Of a DNA stretch of 14,842 bases, positions 4,489 to 12,873 are shown piece after piece. The notes beneath the pieces are model-generated. The model was not told the DNA's origin. It saw nothing but the letters and a program-made list of their open reading frames with translations, and did no database searches. The position numbers were made by a program, and so were the translations under genes. How positions within the stretch are numbered: position 1 is the stretch's first letter; the number at the start of each line of letters is the position of its first letter. The stretch is from Ruminococcaceae bacterium UBA1772 (GTDB taxonomy: Bacteria; Bacillota; Clostridia; Oscillospirales; Acutalibacteraceae). The DNA lies in contig DCGS01000069.1 of assembly GCA_002314645.1 (NCBI GenBank), forward strand, positions 15,733 to 30,574, read 5' to 3'.

Positions 4489-7400
4489 TTATTCTACAGA
4501 TTTAAGCGATTCAACCATCTTAATGTGCTTAAGATTGAAGTGCATGATAAGGTTAACTATTACTGCAAAGAAGATTGTAAGGAGTGCTGAGAAGAGGAAG
4601 CTTGTAAAGTCAAGCGATGTTCCGAATGTAACAGCATCAATATCAATTGCAGAAACAATAACTCTTTGAATTGGAACACCAAGGATAAGACCAAGTATTG
4701 TTCCGAAGAATGTAAGAATTATGTTTTCACGGTAAATGTATGCAGATACTTCACCGTCATAGAAACCAAGTACCTTAAGGGTTGCAAGTTCACGAATACG
4801 CTCATTAACGTTAATGTTGTTAAGGTTATAAAGTACAACGAATGCAAGAGCTGCAGCCGCAATGATAAGTACAATAATAACCATGTTAAGACTGTTAATG
4901 ATATTTTCAAAGTTGTTCTGAACAACTGATGTGTAAACGGAACCATTAACCTCTGGGAAGCTGTTAATATCTGTCTCAAGCTGAACCTTTTCAGCCTTTG
5001 AAAGACCGTCCTTAATGCTTGAGTAAAGATATGTATATTCTGGAGCCTTACCAGTAATCTGCTGGTAGTAGTCAGGTGTCATGTATACGTAGTGGAATGT
5101 GTAGTTCTTAACGATTGCAGATACAACTACGTCATAAGATACAACCTTAGAACCTTCAGTCCATGAAATGGTAATTGTGTCACCTACATCTGTATCTGTC
5201 TTAGCTGCAAACTTCTGAGTAATAATTACACCACTGTTGTCAAGTGTTGCAGTCTTTCCACGCTTACCAACAAGATTTACGAAATTTGGAAGCTTAGATG
5301 CGTCCTCTGGAACAAGAACGTCAATTTCAACTTCGTTATCTGTTCTGTCAGAAGATCCAGTACAAACCTTAAGTTCAGCAAGCATTGAATCTGTAATTGC
5401 TGAAAGTCCATTAATATCATGAACTATCTGACTGTCTCCTGTTGTAGCATCCTTAAGTACTACCTGAAGGTCGTATTTTGCAATACCGCCTTCTCCGTAC
5501 TGGTTATCAATACAAGCACTAACTGAGTCAGAAAGACCGAAGCCTGCAAGGATAAGGGCAGTACATCCACCAATTCCAAGAAGTGTCATAAGGAAACGCC
5601 TGAAATTACGAAGAAGGTTTCTAACTGTAACCTTAGATGTGAAGCTGAGTCTTGACCAAATAAAGTCAATGTTCTCAAGGAATACACGTTTTCCTTCCTT
5701 TGGTGGCTTAGGTCTCATAAGTACTGCAGGAACTGACTTAAGCTCGCTTCTACATGCAAAGTAAGCAGCACCGCAAGTAGAAATAACGGCAATTCCAAGT
5801 GCAAGAACTATGTAACCAAAGATGTAATGAATGTTAAGTGATGGAAGGTCGTACATAATACCCCACGCAGCGAAGAATGCCTTAGGGAATACGACAAATC
5901 CGACTGAAATACCAAGAACTGAACCAATGAGCGATGCACTCAAAGCATAAATCATATACTTTGTAACAATTTCCTTATTGTCATAACCGAGTGCCTTCAT
6001 TGTACCAAGCTGTGTTCTTTCTTCTTCAACCATACGTGTCATTGTTACAAGACAAATAAGAGTTGAAACAATGAAGAAGAATGTTGGGAATACTACAGCC
6101 AAAGACTTCATGTTATATGAAGCTGAACCATAGCCTGTGTATCCTGGAGAGCCGTCTCTTGTAAATACGTTCCAGTATGCACTACCAAGGTCATCAAGAA
6201 GATTACTTGCTTTGTCAAGCTGTGCACGAGCAGCAAGGAGCTGATCGTTTACAGAAGCCTCTGTTTCTGCATATTTCTTTTCATACTCTTCAAGATTCTT
6301 TGTTGCAAGCTCAACCTGTGCCTTCTTAGATTCAAGTTCATTAAGAGCAGCCTTATATTCTGCACTTGCCTGAACGTCGCCCATTTTAAGGTCAATATTT
6401 GCATCCTGAAGGGCTGCTTTATATCTTTCAAGCTGAGTCTTTGCAGTTGCAAGCTTTGCATCTGCAGCGTTAAGATCTGCCTTTGCCTGTGTAAGCTGAG
6501 CATTTGCAGCGTCAAGCTTTGCTTTACTTGAAGAATACTCATTCTGTGCAGCCTTAAGGTCAGCCTCAGCCTTTTTAAGATCTGCCTGTTGAGACACAAG
6601 TTCCTGTCCAACAAGAACAGCTGCATCAGCTGCTGTTCCCTGTGCTGTAATACCAGCTGCAGCTTCAAGTTTATCTGCAAGCTCTGGGTTTACATCACGT
6701 ACACTATCAGCCATACCTTTAAGGTCGAGGTCTTCAATGTTTGCATTGTAGTTTTGCTGAAGTTGTTTTGAAACCTGCTCAGTACTTGCAATCATTTTCT
6801 TTGTAGATTCAATCTGATACTGAGCAACAGTAATTTCTGTCTTTGCCTCTTGGAGTCTATCCTTTGAATTATTGTATTCAGCAAGTGATGCATCGTACTG
6901 AGCCTGCTTTGTCTTTAAAAGTGACTCGTAGCTTGCAACCTGTGAATAAAGTGAATTGTATTTGTTAAGTTCTGCTGCATACTTAGAGTTTCCTGCACTA
7001 AGCTGGTTTTGAGCTGCAGCATACTTTCTATTAATTTCTGCCTGAGCGGCATCAAGCATTGCGCCGCCGTCTGTTGCAGCAGTTCTAAGTTGTTCAAGCT
7101 GATCATATGCCTCAGAAAGCTTCTGAGAAGCATATGCTTCTGCCTTTGCATACTTCTCTTCACCAGCAAGAATCTTGTCTGGAAGAGTTTGATAAAGATC
7201 TGCAACTGTATAGGATAAAATTACGTCTGATGACTCTCTTATACGGCTAACCACTGGATCTATGCATTCATCATACTTCTTACTGTATGGCTCATAGTCA
7301 CTAGATCCGCTAACCTTTACGTAAGCCTCACTGTAGTAGTTAATGTTGTCTGTGAATGTTTCCTGTGGAATGTAAATAAAGTCACCAAGTTTACCAGAAC

Positions 7401-8058
7401 CAGCTGTTGTAGCACCACGCTCAAATGAAATGTAGTATGGAGTTTCAACAATACCAACAATGGTAAATTCTGTAGCGTTAAGAGAATAACTCATACTCTC
7501 TCCGTCGCCAGAAAGCTTAATTACTTCACCAATTTTGAACTCTTCTGGTGTAGTAAGTCTTGAGTCTGTAACAACACATTCGCCAACTTCGTCTGGCCAC
7601 TCACCATCAATAAGTGTGAGTCTGTTCATGTAAGTTGGGTCATCTTCACCATTTTGGAATGCAATGGCCTTATCTACGTCAAGACCATATGCTCTAATTG
7701 TAAGTTGAGATCCGTCAATATCAACGAGACCTTCAAACTTTGGATCCTCGTCATCATTGAGCATTTCAAGAAGACCGTCGACAAATTTTTGTCCAACGAC
7801 GTTCTCTACGCCCTCAATGCCGCCAATCATTGCAATATCATTTTCATAGATACCAATGTTTGACTGAATACGAATATCCATAAGATTATTTTCTCTGTAA
7901 TATTCTGCCGCTGTGTCAATCATGTCAGGATAAGCAGCTTTAAATCCAACAAAGAAGCTTGTGCCTAGGGCAACAATTGCAACCATTGAAATAAAGCGGC
8001 TGAGTGTCCTTCTGATTGAGCGCGTCGTATCAGTTCTATACGCTTTACTCATGTTCAT
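4489..8058 (-). CDS. Large FtsX-like ABC transporter permease with extracytoplasmic coiled coil
   Basis: A 1189-residue protein built from two FtsX/MacB-type halves. The first membrane segment (about 21-40) is followed by an extracytoplasmic domain (41-290). A long Ala/Lys/Glu/Gln-rich coiled coil (about 300-625) is next, interrupted near 440-485. Three membrane segments (about 652-674, 702-726, 744-768) form the first FtsX module, with ERTQLGTMKALGY just after the first. The second half has one segment (821-843), a second extracytoplasmic domain (845-1050) and three more (1056-1078, 1110-1130, 1150-1172) with RELATLKVLGFY. Its ATPase is the gene 4 bases upstream. Such permeases usually transmit ATP-driven movement across the membrane instead of forming a simple channel. 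The coiled coil recalls how FtsX engages peptidoglycan hydrolases. The actual partner or substrate is unknown. Confidence 0.88.
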   Translation of the reverse strand: MNMSKAYRTDTTRSIRRTLSRFISMVAIVALGTSFFVGFKAAYPDMIDTAAEYYRENNLMDIRIQSNIGIYENDIAMIGGIEGVENVVGQKFVDGLLEMLNDDEDPKFEGLVDIDGSQLTIRAYGLDVDKAIAFQNGEDDPTYMNRLTLIDGEWPDEVGECVVTDSRLTTPEEFKIGEVIKLSGDGESMSYSLNATEFTIVGIVETPYYISFERGATTAGSGKLGDFIYIPQETFTDNINYYSEAYVKVSGSSDYEPYSKKYDECIDPVVSRIRESSDVILSYTVADLYQTLPDKILAGEEKYAKAEAYASQKLSEAYDQLEQLRTAATDGGAMLDAAQAEINRKYAAAQNQLSAGNSKYAAELNKYNSLYSQVASYESLLKTKQAQYDASLAEYNNSKDRLQEAKTEITVAQYQIESTKKMIASTEQVSKQLQQNYNANIEDLDLKGMADSVRDVNPELADKLEAAAGITAQGTAADAAVLVGQELVSQQADLKKAEADLKAAQNEYSSSKAKLDAANAQLTQAKADLNAADAKLATAKTQLERYKAALQDANIDLKMGDVQASAEYKAALNELESKKAQVELATKNLEEYEKKYAETEASVNDQLLAARAQLDKASNLLDDLGSAYWNVFTRDGSPGYTGYGSASYNMKSLAVVFPTFFFIVSTLICLVTMTRMVEEERTQLGTMKALGYDNKEIVTKYMIYALSASLIGSVLGISVGFVVFPKAFFAAWGIMYDLPSLNIHYIFGYIVLALGIAVISTCGAAYFACRSELKSVPAVLMRPKPPKEGKRVFLENIDFIWSRLSFTSKVTVRNLLRNFRRFLMTLLGIGGCTALILAGFGLSDSVSACIDNQYGEGGIAKYDLQVVLKDATTGDSQIVHDINGLSAITDSMLAELKVCTGSSDRTDNEVEIDVLVPEDASKLPNFVNLVGKRGKTATLDNSGVIITQKFAAKTDTDVGDTITISWTEGSKVVSYDVVVSAIVKNYTFHYVYMTPDYYQQITGKAPEYTYLYSSIKDGLSKAEKVQLETDINSFPEVNGSVYTSVVQNNFENIINSLNMVIIVLIIAAAALAFVVLYNLNNINVNERIRELATLKVLGFYDGEVSAYIYRENIILTFFGTILGLILGVPIQRVIVSAIDIDAVTFGTSLDFTSFLFSALLTIFFAVIVNLIMHFNLKHIKMVESLKSVE

Positions 8059-8062
8059 AAGG

Positions 8063-8764
8063 TTACCACTCTATCCTTTCAATTGGCATTGGATTTTCAT
8101 TAACTTCCATTCTAACAACACGACCACTTCTCATTTGAATAACGCGGTCTGCCATTGGTGTAATTGCAGAGTTGTGTGTAATAACAACTACTGTCATACC
8201 TGTTTCATGGCATGTGTCCTGAAGAAGCTTCAAGATTTGTTTACCTGTATTGTAGTCAAGAGCACCAGTAGGTTCGTCGCAAAGAAGAAGCTTTGGGTTC
8301 TTTGCAAGAGCACGAGCAATAGATACACGCTGCTGCTCACCACCTGAAAGCTGAGCTGGGAAGTTACCCATTCTCTCTTGAAGGCCAACACGTTCAAGCA
8401 CCTTTGAAGGGCTGAGTGAAGCCTTACCAATTTGAGTTGCAAGCTCAACGTTTTCAAGTGCTGTAAGGTTTGGAACCAAGTTATAGAACTGGAATACAAA
8501 TCCTACGTCATAACGTCTGTACTCAATTAACTTCTTGTTGTTGTATTCGTTTACAAGGTCACCTGCTACACGAACCTTACCGTCGTCACAACTGTCCATA
8601 CCACCAAGGATATTAAGAACAGTAGTTTTACCAGCACCAGATGCACCAACTATTACGCAAAATTCGCCTTGTTCAATGTTAAAAGTAACACCGTCGGCTG
8701 CATTAATTACAACCTCACCCATTTTGTACCTTTTGTACACGGAATCAAATTCAATAAAACTCAT
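8063..8764 (-). CDS. ABC transporter ATP-binding protein, MacB/LolD type
   Basis: A complete 233-residue ATPase. Walker A is GASGAGKTT (40-48), the Q-loop glutamine is 92, the signature is LSGGEQQRV (139-147), Walker B is LLLCDEP (159-165) with its catalytic glutamate at 164, and the switch histidine is 197. Sequence and length fit the MacB/LolD/FtsE group, whose members pair with FtsX-type permeases. The permease gene starts 4 bases after its stop, so the two are translationally close partners, and the protein should act as a dimer at the inner face of the membrane. It begins 17 bases after the DUF4364 stop, with AAAGGA about 9 bases ahead of the ATG. The tail after 215 ([14 protein letters not shown]) is slightly longer than a minimal ATPase. 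Confidence 0.95.
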   Translation of the reverse strand: MSFIEFDSVYKRYKMGEVVINAADGVTFNIEQGEFCVIVGASGAGKTTVLNILGGMDSCDDGKVRVAGDLVNEYNNKKLIEYRRYDVGFVFQFYNLVPNLTALENVELATQIGKASLSPSKVLERVGLQERMGNFPAQLSGGEQQRVSIARALAKNPKLLLCDEPTGALDYNTGKQILKLLQDTCHETGMTVVVITHNSAITPMADRVIQMRSGRVVRMEVNENPMPIERIEW

Positions 8765-8781
8765 ATCTTCTATCCTTTCTG

Positions 8782-9372
8782 TTAATCAACCATAAGCGAT
8801 GCAAGTATTGTAGAATACACACGCGCTGGGTCTTCAATAAAATTATCTTTAAGAATTTGTGCTTGTGAACTGTCTGGAACATACATTGAAAGTTCCATAA
8901 GGCTTGTATTTCCTTCCTTCATTGTAAAAGAAACATTGTATCCGTCTTCTACTTGAGTTATTTTTACGTCATTGTCTCTTTCGTTTTTCTCAAGAGTAAT
9001 AAATCTTATAGCCGACTTTACTGCTTTTTCCCTTACAGTTTTTGGAAGATCATTTTCAACAATCTCAACTGCACTTTTGCCTATATCTGTTGCAGTTAAA
9101 AACTGTTTATCATCTATGTACTCGGAAGAAATGCTACCGTTTGAAATTAAATCGGAAACCGCATCCATAGCTTCAAAGTAATTTGCAATACTTTGATCTT
9201 GCATAATGTTTCCAATTTGATCCATGGAAATTGGCTGGTCTATTGTCTTAAGAAGATAGCAAATAAGCATTTTTATTTCATCTTTACTTCTAAGACCGCC
9301 TGGTTCAATGCCTTCACTCCAGGCATCGAATCCACTTATGATTTCCTGTTCTTTTTCTGCATAATCAAACAT
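8782..9372 (-). CDS. DUF4364-family protein
   Basis: A 196-residue cytosolic protein matching DUF4364, a Firmicutes family. The recognisable part is GLRSKDEIKMLICYLLKTIDQPISMDQIGNIMQ near 26-58 (described as a range, with LICYLL the core), which looks like a winged-helix segment. An alpha/beta C-terminal half follows, ending near VYSTILASLMVD. Function is not established. The fold hints at a DNA-binding or regulatory role. Its ATG shares one base with the mreB-like stop (TAATG), so the two are translationally coupled, and the ABC ATPase follows 17 bases later. No membrane segment or signal peptide is present. Confidence 0.85.
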   Translation of the reverse strand: MFDYAEKEQEIISGFDAWSEGIEPGGLRSKDEIKMLICYLLKTIDQPISMDQIGNIMQDQSIANYFEAMDAVSDLISNGSISSEYIDDKQFLTATDIGKSAVEIVENDLPKTVREKAVKSAIRFITLEKNERDNDVKITQVEDGYNVSFTMKEGNTSLMELSMYVPDSSQAQILKDNFIEDPARVYSTILASLMVD

Positions 9373-10424
9373 TAGAAATCCTCCCTTTTATCTTCTTCTA
9401 CAAATGAGATATCTTGTCTTGACTTAAATAGGTAACCATTCTCTGATAAGAAGAATAGATCGCCTAAGACTTTACCTATTCCATTTGCTACGCAATTTAA
9501 AGGATCATCTGCAATTCGAACATCTACACCTGTAAGCTCTGAAATAACCTTGTCCATTCCATACAGGAGTGCTGTTCCGCCAGTTAAGACAATTCCTTCT
9601 TGCAAAATATCAGAAACAAGTTCAGGTGGAGTCTTTTCAAATACACCTTGAACAGCTTCTAAAATTTGGTTTATATACTCCCTCATTGCAAGGTAAGTTT
9701 CTGTTGAAGTAATTTCAAAGTCTATTGGCATGCCAGTAAAGTAGTCCTTACCTTTTGCAACCATTACGACTTCTTCCTGTCTTAGGTATGCACAGCCAAC
9801 CTTCTTTTTTATTTCCTCAGCTGTGAGTTCTCCAACAATAATATCTCTTTCTCTTCTAAGATATCTTACAATTGAGTCGTTCAGAAGATTACCAGCAACC
9901 TTAACTGAATTTGCAACAGCCATGGTGCCCATTGTAATAACAGCAATATCTGTGGTGCCGCCACCCATGTCTATTATCATTACACCACTAGGCTGGGAAA
10001 TTTCAATTCCAGAACCTATTGCTGCAGCAAGTGGCTCCTCTAAAAGACAAGCTCGTCCAGCACCACTTGCGGTTATAACGTCAAGTATTGTTCTTCTTTC
10101 AAGATTTGTAACTGTGCCAGGCATACTTACAATAATATTCGGTTTAAAGATCTTATTTCCACATATTTTCTTTATGTAGAATCTAAGCATCTGTTCGGCA
10201 ACAGTGAAATCGGAAACTACACCGTCTTTCATTGGTCTGACAACAGTTATTGAGTCTGGGTCACGGCCTATCATTTTACAAGCAGCTTTCCCCATTGCAA
10301 TAACTTTTCCGTTGTCATTTCTATAAGCAACTACTGAAGGTTCAGATAAAACTATGCCTTTACCCTCAACATATGCAATTACAGATGTAGTTCCAAGGTC
10401 AATGCCAATGTTCATTCCAAGCAT
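9372..10424 (-). CDS. mreB: MreB/Mbl-family actin-like cell-shape protein
   Basis: A 350-residue bacterial actin homologue. Phosphate-1 loop GIDLGTTS (7-14), the connecting VVRPMKDGVVSDF (61-73), phosphate-2 loop IIDMGGGTTDI (150-160) and the adenosine motif GIVLTGGTALLYGM (277-290) are all present. The family forms membrane-associated filaments that guide lateral cell-wall synthesis with RodZ, MreC and MreD, which are not next to it here. It may therefore be a paralogue such as Mbl or MreBH and not the main mreB. The ATG at 10424 has GAGG 9 bases upstream. An alternative ATG three codons in gives the same protein start within error. The C-terminus carries a short charged extension (KSRQDISFVEEDKREDF). 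It heads the operon with DUF4364, the ABC pair and the MgtC-like gene. Confidence 0.92.
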   Translation of the reverse strand: MLGMNIGIDLGTTSVIAYVEGKGIVLSEPSVVAYRNDNGKVIAMGKAACKMIGRDPDSITVVRPMKDGVVSDFTVAEQMLRFYIKKICGNKIFKPNIIVSMPGTVTNLERRTILDVITASGAGRACLLEEPLAAAIGSGIEISQPSGVMIIDMGGGTTDIAVITMGTMAVANSVKVAGNLLNDSIVRYLRRERDIIVGELTAEEIKKKVGCAYLRQEEVVMVAKGKDYFTGMPIDFEITSTETYLAMREYINQILEAVQGVFEKTPPELVSDILQEGIVLTGGTALLYGMDKVISELTGVDVRIADDPLNCVANGIGKVLGDLFFLSENGYLFKSRQDISFVEEDKREDF

Positions 10425-10453
10425 TAAAACAACCTCTTAAATATAACTAATAA

Positions 10454-10488
10454 ATTATAATAAACATAAATATACATATTACATTATA
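10454..10488 (-). promoter_or_regulatory. A/T-rich upstream region of mreB-like operon with two TATAAT boxes
   Basis: The 110 bases between the arcC terminator and the mreB-like start are very A/T-rich. Minus-strand TATAAT occurs at 10488-10483 and 10459-10454. Neither has a convincing -35 box 16-18 bases upstream, so the exact promoter is uncertain. Confidence 0.3.
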
Positions 10489-10546
10489 AAACCTTTAACA
10501 AATAAATAAAATACCCAATTTATAATTTGTTAAAAATATTGAATAA

Positions 10547-10583
10547 CAAAAAAAGAGCTTCCGTATTTTCATACGAAAGCTCT
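10547..10583 (-). terminator. Intrinsic terminator of the agmatine operon
   Basis: On the minus strand AGAGCTT-T-CGTAT, loop GAAA, ATACG-G-AAGCTCT forms a 12-bp stem with one mismatch (10583-10554), followed by a seven-T run. It lies 17 bases after the carbamate kinase stop and isolates this operon from the mreB-like operon that follows on the same strand. Confidence 0.9.
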
Positions 10584-10600
10584 AAATTTTTATTTAGTAA

Positions 10601-11545
10601 TTATGCAAAGCTTACAACTGTACCTGTCTTGCCCTCAAGAGCTTCAACAGCTTTGTCAAGAGATGTAATAATTGCCTTCTTACCTGGGTTTGCACGTACA
10701 AACTTCATGCAAGCTTCAACCTTAGGAAGCATGCTTCCTGGAGCAAACTGACCCTGAGCAATATACTCAGTTGCCTGCTTAAGGCTCATATGATCAAGGT
10801 TCTCCTGATCTGGCTTGCCAAAGTTAATTGCAACCTTTTCAACCTCTGTAAGAATCATAAGTGTGTCAGCTTCAACCTGCTCAGCAAGAAGTTCTGCTGC
10901 GAAGTCCTTGTCAATAACAGCTGCTACACCTTCAAGTGTACCATCCATGTTTTCAACAACAGGAATTCCGCCACCACCGCATGAAATTACAACTGAAGAA
11001 TCCCAAAGGTTCTTAATTGCTTCAATTTCAACAATTCTACGAGGAATTGGAGATGCTACTACACGTCTCCAGCCACGGCCTGCATCTTCCTTCATTGTGT
11101 ATCCGCGTTCAGCTTCAAGAGCCTTTGCTTCGTCTTCACTATAGAATGGGCCAATTGGCTTTGTAGGATTTTTAAATCCTGGGTCCTCTCTATCAACTGC
11201 AACCTGAGTTGCAACTGTAAGAACTGGATAGTTAATATTTCTAATGCTAAGAGCATATTTAAGAGCCTGCTGGATGTGATATCCAATGTAGCCTTGGCTC
11301 ATTGCGCCACATACGTCAAAAGGCATTGCTGGTGTAACGTCATTAGCTGTTTCACTTGCAAGAAGAATTCTTCCTACCTGTGGTCCATTACCATGAACAA
11401 CTGCTACTTCATAGCCGCTTTCAATGATATCAGCAATGTGCTCACATGTCTTTTTTACAACGCTAAGTTGTCCGTCAGCTGTTGGAGCACTATCTTTTGA
11501 CTGAAGAGCATTTCCGCCTAAAGCAATAACAATTTTCTGTGACAT
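10601..11545 (-). CDS. arcC: Carbamate kinase
   Basis: A complete 314-residue carbamate kinase. It has IVIALGGNAL (5-14), VVHGNGPQVG near 49-58, the TQVAVD and GPFYSEDEA segments typical of the family, RRVVASPIPRRIVE, VISCGGGGIPV and the KVEACMKFV C-terminal helix. The enzyme transfers phosphate from carbamoyl phosphate to ADP, giving ATP, ammonia and CO2. Its neighbour makes carbamoyl phosphate from N-carbamoylputrescine, so here it is the energy-yielding last step of agmatine fermentation (the aguC role), not of the arginine deiminase route. It begins 19 bases after the ptcA stop, with GAGGT 7 bases ahead of the ATG, and ends just before a strong terminator. Confidence 0.97.
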   Translation of the reverse strand: MSQKIVIALGGNALQSKDSAPTADGQLSVVKKTCEHIADIIESGYEVAVVHGNGPQVGRILLASETANDVTPAMPFDVCGAMSQGYIGYHIQQALKYALSIRNINYPVLTVATQVAVDREDPGFKNPTKPIGPFYSEDEAKALEAERGYTMKEDAGRGWRRVVASPIPRRIVEIEAIKNLWDSSVVISCGGGGIPVVENMDGTLEGVAAVIDKDFAAELLAEQVEADTLMILTEVEKVAINFGKPDQENLDHMSLKQATEYIAQGQFAPGSMLPKVEACMKFVRANPGKKAIITSLDKAVEALEGKTGTVVSFA

Positions 11546-11564
11546 AACAAATACCTCAGATTAA

Positions 11565-12650
11565 TTATTTGATGTTACGTGCTTCCATGAACATTTCGAG
11601 CTGCTCTTTAGCTGCAGCCTTCTGAAGTTCTGTTGGAGCATTTTCTCTCTGATACTGTGTAAGGTAAACAAGAAGACCTCTCATTGCTGTAAGTCTGTTA
11701 CCAGCCTCTTCCCAGCAGAGTGATACGTCTGAATCAGCAACTTCGTCAGTTACATCTTCGCCTCTTGTTGCAGGGAGACAGTGCATGAACTTACAACCAA
11801 GGTTTGCAACCTGCATGAGTTCACGGTTAACCTGATAATCCTTGAAGATAGCTACGCGCTCTTCTTCTGAAAGCTCTGACTCATAGAGACCATACCAAAC
11901 GTCTGTGTAAATGAAGTCAGCACCCTTAACAGCTTCTCTATCATCTGTAATTGTGAACTTACCGCCAGAAATCTTGCAGTTTTCTTCCATAATCTTAATA
12001 TAGTCGCCGTATGTTACGTCAGGTCTCTTGTCGTTTGCAATCTTAAGAGCATCCTGCATCCACTTTCCCTTAGGGCCATACTGAACGAATTCCATACCAA
12101 GCTTTGTGCAAAGCATACCAAGTGAAGCACAAACCTGTGTTCCGTCACCAGCGAATACTACCTTACAATCTTCGAGTTTCTTTCCTCTTGGAAGGTTCTC
12201 AAGAATTGTGCAAAGGTCACCAATTTCCTGTGTTGGGTGGTTCCAGTCTGACATACCGTTGAGTACTGGAATAGTACAAGCGTTAGCAAGATCTACAACT
12301 GTCTGATGGTCAATAACACGAGCCATAACGATGTCGATAAGCTCTGAAAGAACTCTACCTGTGTCACCGATTGTCTCATGTCCGCCAAGCTGGATCATAC
12401 CAGGTCCAAGGTACTGAGCGTGACCACCAAGCTGCTCCATAGCTGTTTCAAAAGAAACACGTGTTCTTGTTGAACCCTGCTGGAAGATCATACCAAGTGT
12501 CTTACCTTCAAGAAGTGGTGGGTTGTATCCGTTCTTAATGCAGTTCTTAATCTTAAGTGAAAGATTAGCAATATCAAGAATTTCTTCCTTTGTGAAGTTG
12601 TCTGTTTCAATGAAATGTCTTACGCCGTTAGCATATCCTCTGTTGTCCAT
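11565..12650 (-). CDS. ptcA: Putrescine carbamoyltransferase
   Basis: A 361-residue carbamoyltransferase. The carbamoyl phosphate site is STRTR (60-64) in an [19 protein letters not shown] context, with HPTQ at 138-141 and HCLP at 290-293. Three points favour putrescine over ornithine: [15 protein letters not shown] resembles known putrescine carbamoyltransferases and not ornithine enzymes, the extended C-terminal helix (about 325-361) is characteristic of PTCase, and the gene sits between agmatine deiminase and carbamate kinase. It phosphorolyses N-carbamoylputrescine to putrescine and carbamoyl phosphate, acting as a cytosolic trimer. It starts after a 223-base gap that holds its own predicted promoter and a structured leader. 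AGGAG lies 9 bases ahead of the ATG. Confidence 0.93.
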   Translation of the reverse strand: MDNRGYANGVRHFIETDNFTKEEILDIANLSLKIKNCIKNGYNPPLLEGKTLGMIFQQGSTRTRVSFETAMEQLGGHAQYLGPGMIQLGGHETIGDTGRVLSELIDIVMARVIDHQTVVDLANACTIPVLNGMSDWNHPTQEIGDLCTILENLPRGKKLEDCKVVFAGDGTQVCASLGMLCTKLGMEFVQYGPKGKWMQDALKIANDKRPDVTYGDYIKIMEENCKISGGKFTITDDREAVKGADFIYTDVWYGLYESELSEEERVAIFKDYQVNRELMQVANLGCKFMHCLPATRGEDVTDEVADSDVSLCWEEAGNRLTAMRGLLVYLTQYQRENAPTELQKAAAKEQLEMFMEARNIK

Positions 12651-12687
12651 TGTTTAAGTCTCCTTTTATATAAATTTAATTTCGTTT

Positions 12688-12754
12688 CTAATAATCATTA
12701 GATGAGGCCGTCAAACCCTTTTGGGTCTGACTGGACCATACAATCTAATGAGTA
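12688..12754 (-). promoter_or_regulatory. Structured leader RNA of ptcA-arcC, class unknown
   Basis: As minus-strand RNA, CAUUAGAU (12750-12743) pairs with AUCUAAUG (12703-12696), enclosing an arm GGUC (12737-12734), bulge CA, GUCAGACCC (12731-12723), AAAA loop, GGGUUUGAC (12718-12710), GGCC (12709-12706). The arm is 13 bp with two G-U pairs. A competing hairpin can form between 12701-12697 and 12692-12688 and would disrupt the closing stem. No U-run follows. The predicted start lies just upstream. I do not recognise a known riboswitch. Alternatively the CATTAGA boxes are protein operators. Confidence 0.45.
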
Positions 12755-12763
12755 CAATAACAC

Positions 12764-12792
12764 TCTAAACCTTTGTATAATCCCAAGGTCAA
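12764..12792 (-). promoter_or_regulatory. Possible internal promoter for ptcA-arcC
   Basis: On the minus strand TTGACC (12792-12787), a 17-base spacer and TTTAGA (12769-12764) predict a start near 12757, immediately before the structured leader. The -35 is good, the -10 is weak. The gap between aguA and ptcA (223 bases) shows no clear terminator, so cotranscription with the upstream genes is also possible. Confidence 0.35.
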
Positions 12793-12873
12793 TACTATAT
12801 AAAAACTTTTTTAAAATAGCTTAATTTTTGTGAATTGTTACTCATTAGAAGTATGGATTTTTGTGCAGTTTAA

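Noticed and set aside
6249..6680. 143-codon Gln/Leu-rich minus-strand frame
   Set aside because: It is a frame shadow of the repetitive coiled coil in the large permease, without its own ribosome binding site.
11565..12650. Ornithine carbamoyltransferase (arginine deiminase pathway)
   Set aside because: The [15 protein letters not shown] motif, the extended C-terminal helix and the agmatine deiminase neighbour fit putrescine carbamoyltransferase better, and no arcA-type gene is present.
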